Positions 51,704-64,000 of a stretch of DNA of 64,000 bases are shown here, one piece after another. Origin of the DNA: Sinohyriopsis cumingii (lineage: Eukaryota > Mollusca > Bivalvia > Unionida > Unionidae); NCBI GenBank assembly GCA_028554795.2, contig CM068826.1, positions 103,046,346 through 103,110,345 of the forward strand. The letters are read 5' to 3'. The notes beneath the pieces are model-generated. The model did not search any database and had not been told where the DNA came from. It worked only from the letters and a program-made list of their open reading frames with translations. Numbering within the stretch: position 1 is the first letter of the stretch; the number at the start of each line of letters is the position of its first letter. Both the position numbers and the translations under genes were made by a program.

Positions 51704-51712
51704 AGAATAAAT
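51704..51712 (+). terminator. Poly(A) signal of the zinc-knuckle gene
   Basis: AATAAA within GAATAAATT, about 80 nt after the stop. This gene does not use a histone-type end. Confidence 0.55.
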
Positions 51713-51868
51713 TAGGTATAAAAAGGTAAGTGTCTGAGTTTTGATTTTAAATAAGAAGCTACACTCATGCACTCATATACACGTACTATATGGGTAAAAT
51801 GGTTTATTTTGTTTTGTTTTTTTAGTTATTGGCAATTGAAAGTCGATCTCTTTTCGAGAGAAGTGGGT

Positions 51869-51884
51869 GGCCCTGAAAAGGGCC
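51869..51884 (-). terminator. Histone-type 3'-end stem-loop D (internal copy)
   Basis: The minus strand reads GGCCCTTTTCAGGGCC, then ACCCAC, then AAAAGAG at 51,848-51,854 after 14 nt. The block back to about 51,831 (GGCAATTGAAAGTCGATCTC) is nearly identical to the inner edge of both inverted repeats, so it is a third copy outside them. It begins 26 nt after the stop at 51,910. Confidence 0.8.
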
Positions 51885-51909
51885 TTTGGTTTTTGGTGTA
51901 GGGGTGAGT

Positions 51910-52461
51910 TTAAGCAATCAACTTTAACTGCCTTAAGCCTTTGCCACGGCCGAGGCCTACTTCTGATGATGATGATTTGGTTGAAATCACTAAGGGTGGT
52001 ACGGTAGGCTTAGTCACAGGGTTGGCGTGTTTAGCTCGGGAAGGTCGTATTCTCTTCGGTCGTGATAAAGAAGTCTGATACATTTGTTTCAGACTTCTTA
52101 ACTCCGCTAAAATGTCTAACAGTACCGTGACCGTTTGATTTTTCACCCTCTTGTTTCTTTGCTGCTGCTTCTTCTTGTTGTTTTGTTTTTTTCTTACCTC
52201 TTCTTGCTGTTGTTGCTGTAAAAGAAAAGCTTGTTCCGCTTCCTTTTGTCGTTGTATAAATTTCTCCAATTCTTCTTTCTGTCTTTGTCTAAAATTCTCC
52301 ACGTGTGGTAATGAAGGTGACGAAGGTTCCGGAACAAATTCTTGCGAGGTAAGAAAATCCACAAAATCCCAATTCACCTCTTCTGAAAGTAAGTCCGGGT
52401 TCCCTTGTGTAGTCTCCACTGCTGGTGCACCCCAATGGATCGTTTTCTGAGTTTCCGTCAT
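51910..52461 (-). CDS. Accessory coiled-coil protein 4 (183 aa, unknown function)
   Basis: MTETQKTIHWGAPAVETTQG opens an intact frame. An acidic N-terminal third is followed by a Gln/Glu/Lys coiled coil (about 58-105, KEELEKFIQRQKEAEQAF), a helix (LLDILAELRSLKQMYQTSL, about 114-132), and a basic Ser/Thr-rich tail ending GLGRGKGLRQLKLIA. General layout, coiled coil plus basic tail and a histone-type 3' end, matches accessory proteins 1-3, but direct sequence similarity is weak. It could be a regulator or DNA-binding protein; nothing in the sequence decides this. Confidence 0.6.
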   Translation of the reverse strand: MTETQKTIHWGAPAVETTQGNPDLLSEEVNWDFVDFLTSQEFVPEPSSPSLPHVENFRQRQKEELEKFIQRQKEAEQAFLLQQQQQEEVRKKQNNKKKQQQRNKRVKNQTVTVLLDILAELRSLKQMYQTSLSRPKRIRPSRAKHANPVTKPTVPPLVISTKSSSSEVGLGRGKGLRQLKLIA

Positions 52462-52504
52462 GTTGAATCACTGTCTCGCATCGATTGACTGCACACAGGC
52501 GGTA

Positions 52505-52600
52505 GCGAATCTATATAGACCACGTGACGTCACAGACTGTTCTCTTCGGATTGGATGCGAGCTGATTGAATTTTGTAACGCGTGTTTGGATTGGTCAATG
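52505..52600 (-). promoter_or_regulatory. Promoter of accessory gene 4: TATA, CRE/E-box and CCAAT elements
   Basis: TATA-like TCTATATAGA lies at 52,510-52,519. Adjacent are an E-box CACGTG (52,521-52,526) overlapping a full cAMP-response palindrome TGACGTCA (52,525-52,532), and ATTGGTC (an inverted CCAAT box) near 52,590. Such elements respond to host transcription factors. Confidence 0.5.
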
Positions 52601-52630
52601 AACTCAATCCGTTTCAATCCTTCCTCTACC

Positions 52631-52639
52631 TATAAATAA
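52631..52639 (+). promoter_or_regulatory. TATA box of the right-end plus-strand gene
   Basis: TATAAATAA, about 90 nt before the first usable ATG. Together with the accessory gene 4 promoter it makes a divergent promoter region of about 260 bp. Confidence 0.55.
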
Positions 52640-52721
52640 GCGCAGTTCACTGCATTGATTTACCTGTTCTCGTCGCCTCAGCATATGGACTGACGTTGAA
52701 TCTTCCACCCTTGTGTCAACA

Positions 52722-52910
52722 ATGATGTTCAGGACGGACATACCGATGTATGTCCGATCCGAATGGACAGTTGTCCATAGGACCGCCAGCAACCTATGGA
52801 TACGTAGGATTTACGTGGAGAGGCAAGGATACCTCAAAAGAGTCCTGATTTACGGTCCTACAGTGAGACGAAGCCTAAGGACAAGAAGTCACAGATGCCC
52901 TTCATGTTGA
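52722..52910 (+). CDS. Small basic right-end protein (62 aa, unknown function)
   Basis: ATG 52,722 gives MMFRTDIPMYVRSEWTVVHR, then Arg-rich LWIRRIYVERQGYLKRVLIY and a terminal RRSLRTRSHRCPSC. TATA upstream and a histone-type signal starting 19 nt after the stop support it as a real short transcript. No family is recognised. An upstream ATG at about 52,685 opens only a three-codon frame. Confidence 0.5.
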   Translation: MMFRTDIPMYVRSEWTVVHRTASNLWIRRIYVERQGYLKRVLIYGPTVRRSLRTRSHRCPSC

Positions 52911-52920
52911 GGGCATATAT

Positions 52921-53298
52921 AAACCCAAAGGCCCTTTTCAGGGCCACCCACATCTCTCGAAAAGAGATCGACTTTCAATTGCCTACCCCATTTTATATTT
53001 TTTTATTTTTAAAAAAAACAAAAAAAAAATCCTATGTTAAATTCCCCTTGTCCCTAGAATTGCTTTTTTTCTCCCATGTTAAATTTCCCTTGTCGCTCAA
53101 CAGATCCACGATTTATTCCCCATGTTAATTTCCCTTGTCGCTCAACAGACCCAAAATATATTCCCATGTTAATTTCCCATTGTCGCTAAAGTGACCCAGG
53201 GGTTTTCGTAATGTTAAATTTCCCATTGTCGCTAAAGTGACCCAGGGTGGTTTTTAATCCTAATTCCCATTGTCGCTAAAGTGCCCCCATTCACTACT
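52921..53298. repeat. Right terminal inverted repeat of the Polinton
   Basis: The inverse of 23,635-24,007 with small differences. It contains stem-loop E at its inner edge and the same roughly 45-bp subrepeats (TTCCCATTGTCGCTAAAGTG type) outward. Confidence 0.93.
52930..52945 (+). terminator. Histone-type 3'-end stem-loop E (inside right inverted repeat)
   Basis: The plus strand reads AAAGGCCCTTTTCAGGGCC then ACCCACA, and AAAAGAG at 52,960-52,966, 14 nt after the stem. It is the mirror copy of stem-loop A and follows the small plus-strand gene. Confidence 0.8.
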
Positions 53299-53304
53299 CA
53301 CGTA
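53299..53304. repeat. Right target-site duplication of the Polinton (CACGTA)
   Basis: Identical to 23,629-23,634. Confidence 0.92.
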
Positions 53305-54799
53305 ACATATAATTATGGAGAAAGGCCAAGAAAGAATACAAATTAAATGTACATAACAAAGTGAAGAATTCCCGAAGCTGCTAATGCACACTATGCTGTT
53401 ACTGAGGCTATACAGTTTGCGCTATCTGGAAATAAGCTTAGAATGCACGTGCCTTTCAGATGCTAACAGATCGGTGTCCACTGTATCCTTGTGTTCTTCC
53501 TTAGGATTTCAGTTTCAATGTTTACTTTGAAAAGCATATAAGGTAATAGAAGACAGATACCAAGACTACGAGGTGACAAGTATTTGCTTGTAGTACGATA
53601 AAATTACATTTGAATCACTTTTTGCAAGCGGTTAATACTAATACGAGAGATCAAAGTGCTGTCTTCTACGAGAACTTCTCTATGGAGAGAACACTCAACA
53701 TAGCGGCCAATACAGCATTAGCTTACCTCACACTTAAGTATCCAATGATGAGCTTAAAGGGTTGATCTTGAAACTTTGTTGCTTATTTTAAACTGAGCAA
53801 TAGAACAGGTTTCAGTGATTTAAAAAGGTCAGCCAAGCGAGTTCATTTCCAGAGTTTCCAACGCAGGTAACTGTATAAAGTAGACACGAAATACTTACTG
53901 GATGAACAACATTAACGCATAGAAATGTGTAACGTTGGTTATAGCAAGTTTTACACCAACAATACTTTAATCTGGCTTGATTTACGAAGTAGGCACAATA
54001 CCAGATTGCGTCAATTAGCTAAAGTTCAGCAATGTATTACTAAAAACGAATCAATATAAATGAAATATAAATTTATTTGACGTAACTTCATAACATAATA
54101 TTCTATGGAGTGACTAATTTTGGAAATACAGAGTTTGAACTAAACTCTCAGATTCGAAATACATAAATTGGCTCGAATACGTGTCACACTTTTCTGTATT
54201 GAAAGACTTACGATGAAATGTGGTTAATAATAAATTGAACATATGATAGATACAGAGTCTAAATTAGATACGTAGACAGACTTACTACTTGATGTGTATC
54301 GAGGTACAAATAATTTATTCCTTATTGATGATCGTGGGAATTTAGATAATGTATAAAGAATGTAACAAACCTAGTTATAGTCGTATACTGATAGTCATTT
54401 GGAATTATAAATATGGGTTATCTTAGAAAAGTACACATCTGTAATAAAAATTTGAAAGAAAAATATACGTTGTTTTTTCCTCGTCTACAACACAGACAAA
54501 AACAATATAATGTTCAACGAAAACAGTCTGATTGCAGATAACATACAACAACCGATTGTAGATACTTTGAAACCTTTTAAACCGACAAACATTTAAAAAT
54601 ACTCGAATTTACTTTTAATTATACAAAGCACTCATATCACACGTATGCACTATTTTTATCACCATAGACGAGATACATCGTCGGTGCAACAACATTCTGA
54701 TGTGGTCAAAATGACCAAATAAACGTCATTATCAGTCTCATTCTATCACTGAATTAGGATTTCAAGTTGCCTTAAAATTCACAAATGAACCTATGGATC

Positions 54800-55310
<511 letters not shown>

Positions 55311-56285
55311 TGAAACTATTGTCATATTATTTTGTATTTTACACGTAAATCCTTAAACGTTTATAGTGTATTACCTAATATTCCTTGGTTTCCAATGTAC
55401 ACAATAGTTCGCTACAGTTTGTCTTTCAAACTTATAATCATCATCAATTCGTTTCTAAGGGAGAAAGATATTAGTCTGGAGTTAATTTTTCTGGAGCAAA
55501 CCGTAGTCCTTGAAATGGTCATATTGATGTGTTGGATGATCCAACTCACTCCTGATATACAATCGGCATCACCATTTACATGTTTTACGGGCAGATTTTC
55601 TATTATCCTCTAATTTTCTCATCATTTTCCAAAATAAAATCATTTGCTGGTCTTGTATAGGATTAAAGCCATGCCATATGAAGTATTGTGATCAAGGTAC
55701 ATAATAAATGACCTTGAATGACGTTTGCCGATTAAAACTTATTTTAAAGAATAGATTGGATCCTACCTCTATGCAGTATTATGGCATGGGCATATAATGA
55801 ATGATATTAGCTTTCACCTTTAGTTCTTGCTATACTTTTTTTTATCTTTCCTTCTATTATGGAGCAGTATTCTTTAGCTTGAGGTAGATACAGAGCCCGG
55901 ATGGAATATGTTTCGATGTTTATATTGTACGTGTTAGATCTAACTGTGGTATAGCACATTTCCATTCTTTTAAAACAAACTACATGAGGAGCTTTTAACT
56001 GATGCTGATACATTTTTTAACAACCGACGCTTTTTACGACAATCCTTGCAAGAGAATACGAAAAAACCCATCAACTTTTCTGGTTTTCAGACTTGCACAT
56101 ATCTCTACCCTTCCAATGTTTCATACATATTTAAAGACATATAAACGTAATTAACAATTATTTCTAATCATCTCTAATTTTAGTGGTGCGTGTATTTATA
56201 TATAATACAGTAAGAATACAAAGAACGTTATCATGTTGGTCATCAGCTAAAAATAAGAAATGTGAATTGAATGGATAAAGTTATA

Positions 56286-56289
<4 letters not shown>

Positions 56290-56379
<90 letters not shown>
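56290..56379. repeat. (TA)n microsatellite
   Basis: About 45 TA copies. Confidence 0.97.
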
Positions 56380-56380
<1 letters not shown>

Positions 56381-56980
56381 CTTATTTTCAGTTCATATTA
56401 TTAATTAAACTGTCGTCGGATATGATCTTATTTACAGTGTAAACAGGTGTGTGAATGTGTGTTCACTCTACACACGTGTCTGTTCTTGTTGGTATGGCTC
56501 AGGAACATCCTGATTCATGAACACTAAAATTAGTTTGGTTTATTGTGTGGTACGGTATTTTGAAAACATAAGCCTTAACTCTTAGTTGCCAAGCGAGAAA
56601 CGACAACGAGTTTTCGTTTTTGTTCCTGCGCCCGCCATTTTTATACAGTTTTGGTGTGTATTTTATATTTACATGACAACTGCTATGTAAGTATCATAAG
56701 GTGTATTGCTAAAAGTTACGTTTTGTAGAGACGTTCTCACTGGGGAGAAAGTACATGAGTTGTTGCGATGCGATATCCGCGTATCTTTTCACTGGTTGAA
56801 TGCTATTTATAAATTTACTAGTGTTCTAGAGATGTTTTCGTATAGGAGTTGGATGATGTTTAAACCAGATTTTAACAGGTTGATTGTTTTCGGACTATCA
56901 CCGACCCGACTATACTTCAACATATTAAAGATTCGGAGTGAGCATACTTATCAAGTCGTTGGTTGACCATAGGGCTCAAG

Positions 56981-57759
56981 TCAATCCTGCGCTGCTCTTC
57001 GCTGATGGATCCTCACGTGGCTGATGAGTCCGATACGAGATGCGTATGTCCTGGAGCAGTGTGTACATTTGAGGCATGGGCTGTTTCTTGACGCTAAGGC
57101 CTTCCAGGACACACGGTACTAATTATACGGAAGAACTGTGAACCAGTCTAGAAATGGGTGAAGAAATAATAGAGCATTTACAGGTTTGGTGGTCCATAAT
57201 TGGTTAATAATGAAAATTAAAATTTTAGGAAAAATATCTTTTGAGAGCTTATCCTATATGTAATGTAAAAAAAATATTGACAAATTTCTACTGATGCAAC
57301 TTTAGCATTTTTACAGGCTTGACTCAGGAGTACTCAATACTGAAAGTAGCACCTGATTCATTTGGTGCAGAATCAATAACACGTGTTTCATGCACATGTA
57401 TGTAAACAAATTGCCGCGGGTCATATGGTGTTCTCCACACATAAGCTTGCACCAAGGTTAGATGTGCACAAAAAATTATAGGTGTCACTATCAGCACCCA
57501 TAAATTTTAAGTTATTGAATTTTGAATATGATAGTGTTTCCATATGTTTACCATTGGAGTGGAATTAGTACCGTGAGTCCTCCAGCGTTTCCCTGGTGTC
57601 GGCGACATTCATTCTGCGGGCATCCTCGAAGGTTATGCACCCATTACTAACAGCTGCGCGCCAGCCAGGTCTATCCTTGGCGCAGGACTCTAGGTTTGTC
57701 ACAGTTATCGAGCAGCGTCTCAGGCTGTCCTGATCGAGTATATGTTCAATAACATACAT
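56981..57759 (-). pseudogene. C-terminal remnant of a LINE ORF2, split by an insertion
   Basis: The first part (57,759-57,572) encodes CAKDRPGWRAAVSNGCITFE. After the insertion at 57,119-57,567 the same frame resumes and encodes CLKCTHCSRTYASRIGLISH followed by VRIH and a TGA at 56,981. The DRP-WR---G---FE block and the C--C-R---SRIGL-SH-R-H zinc finger are typical of the end of ORF2 in several animal LINE groups. The reverse-transcriptase domain itself is absent, as in 5'-truncated copies. Confidence 0.65.
57119..57567. mobile_element. 449-bp insertion (MITE-like) with GTAC duplication
   Basis: GTAC lies directly on both sides (57,115-57,118 and 57,568-57,571). The insert begins TAATTATACGG and ends GGAATTA, a short inverted end. 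Removing it joins the two LINE remnant parts in frame. No coding content. Confidence 0.55.
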
Positions 57760-63992
<6,233 letters not shown>

Positions 63993-64000
63993 CTAAATCT

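Larger units (their letters stand above)
23635..53298. mobile_element. Polinton/Maverick element, 29.7 kb, carrying a nested LINE and DNA transposon
   Basis: The ends read AGTAGTGAAT and ATTCACTACT and are flanked by CACGTA on both sides. Terminal inverted repeats of about 375 bp enclose DNA polymerase B, integrase, packaging ATPase, adenain-type protease, double-jelly-roll major capsid, penton and several minor virion-like genes. Without the nested elements it is about 18 kb, within the usual Polinton range. Core genes are all on the minus strand. Nearly every core gene is interrupted by at least one nonsense codon or frameshift, so the copy is non-autonomous now. The accessory genes at both ends are the unusual part. 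Confidence 0.95.

Noticed and set aside
57005-57060. Hammerhead-ribozyme-like CTGATGAGTCC followed by GATACGAG on the plus strand
   Set aside because: The required GAAA and a closing stem are missing. The minus strand of the same bases encodes the SRIGLISH zinc-finger motif of a LINE, which explains the match.

Overview
This is animal nuclear DNA, most likely from a mollusc. The evidence is spliced exons of two prolyl 4-hydroxylase alpha-subunit-like genes, long (TA)n and (CA)n microsatellites, several minisatellites, and a tRNA-derived SINE whose tail (GGCGTTAAAC followed by a CAA run) resembles molluscan SINEs. The species call is inference only.

Layout. Positions 1-12,600 hold the 3' half of a plus-strand prolyl 4-hydroxylase alpha-like gene (six exons, 4,810-12,550), with two decayed duplicate exons in its introns. 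Positions 12,600-23,628 are non-coding with simple repeats. Positions 23,635-53,298 are one 29.7 kb Polinton/Maverick element with a 6-bp target duplication (CACGTA), AG...CT ends and terminal inverted repeats of about 375 bp. Positions 53,305-64,000 carry minisatellites, a LINE remnant split by a small insertion, and the last four exons of a second, minus-strand prolyl 4-hydroxylase alpha-like gene. The two host genes lie tail to tail on either side of the Polinton.

The Polinton. Its core genes lie on the minus strand. From right to left they are: protein-primed DNA polymerase B, a small membrane protein, packaging ATPase, a basic core-like protein, a pX-like protein, an unknown protein, integrase with chromodomain, a small membrane protein, penton/minor capsid, a pVI-like protein, major capsid, an unknown Cys/His protein and an adenain-type protease. 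Most carry one or a few in-frame stops or frameshifts, so this copy is dead or dying. Accessory genes sit at both ends. A roughly 11.8 kb I-group LINE with two intact ORFs is inserted between the protease and the left accessory genes. A 2.4 kb cut-and-paste DNA transposon with an intact ORF is inserted in the LINE 5' leader. The order of events is therefore Polinton, then LINE, then DNA transposon.

Main observation. Five accessory genes at the two ends of the Polinton stop just before a sequence that matches the 3'-end signal of replication-dependent histone mRNAs: a 6-bp stem with a UUUC loop, ACCCA immediately after it, and a purine-rich AAAAGAG or AGAAAAG element 12-14 nt further on, where U7 snRNA pairs in histone pre-mRNA. 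At least some core genes and the plus-strand zinc-knuckle gene have AATAAA signals instead. Two of the five signals form the inner edge of the terminal inverted repeats. This suggests that the element's accessory genes use SLBP/U7 processing and are expressed in S phase. I do not know of a description of this in Polintons, but I could not search.
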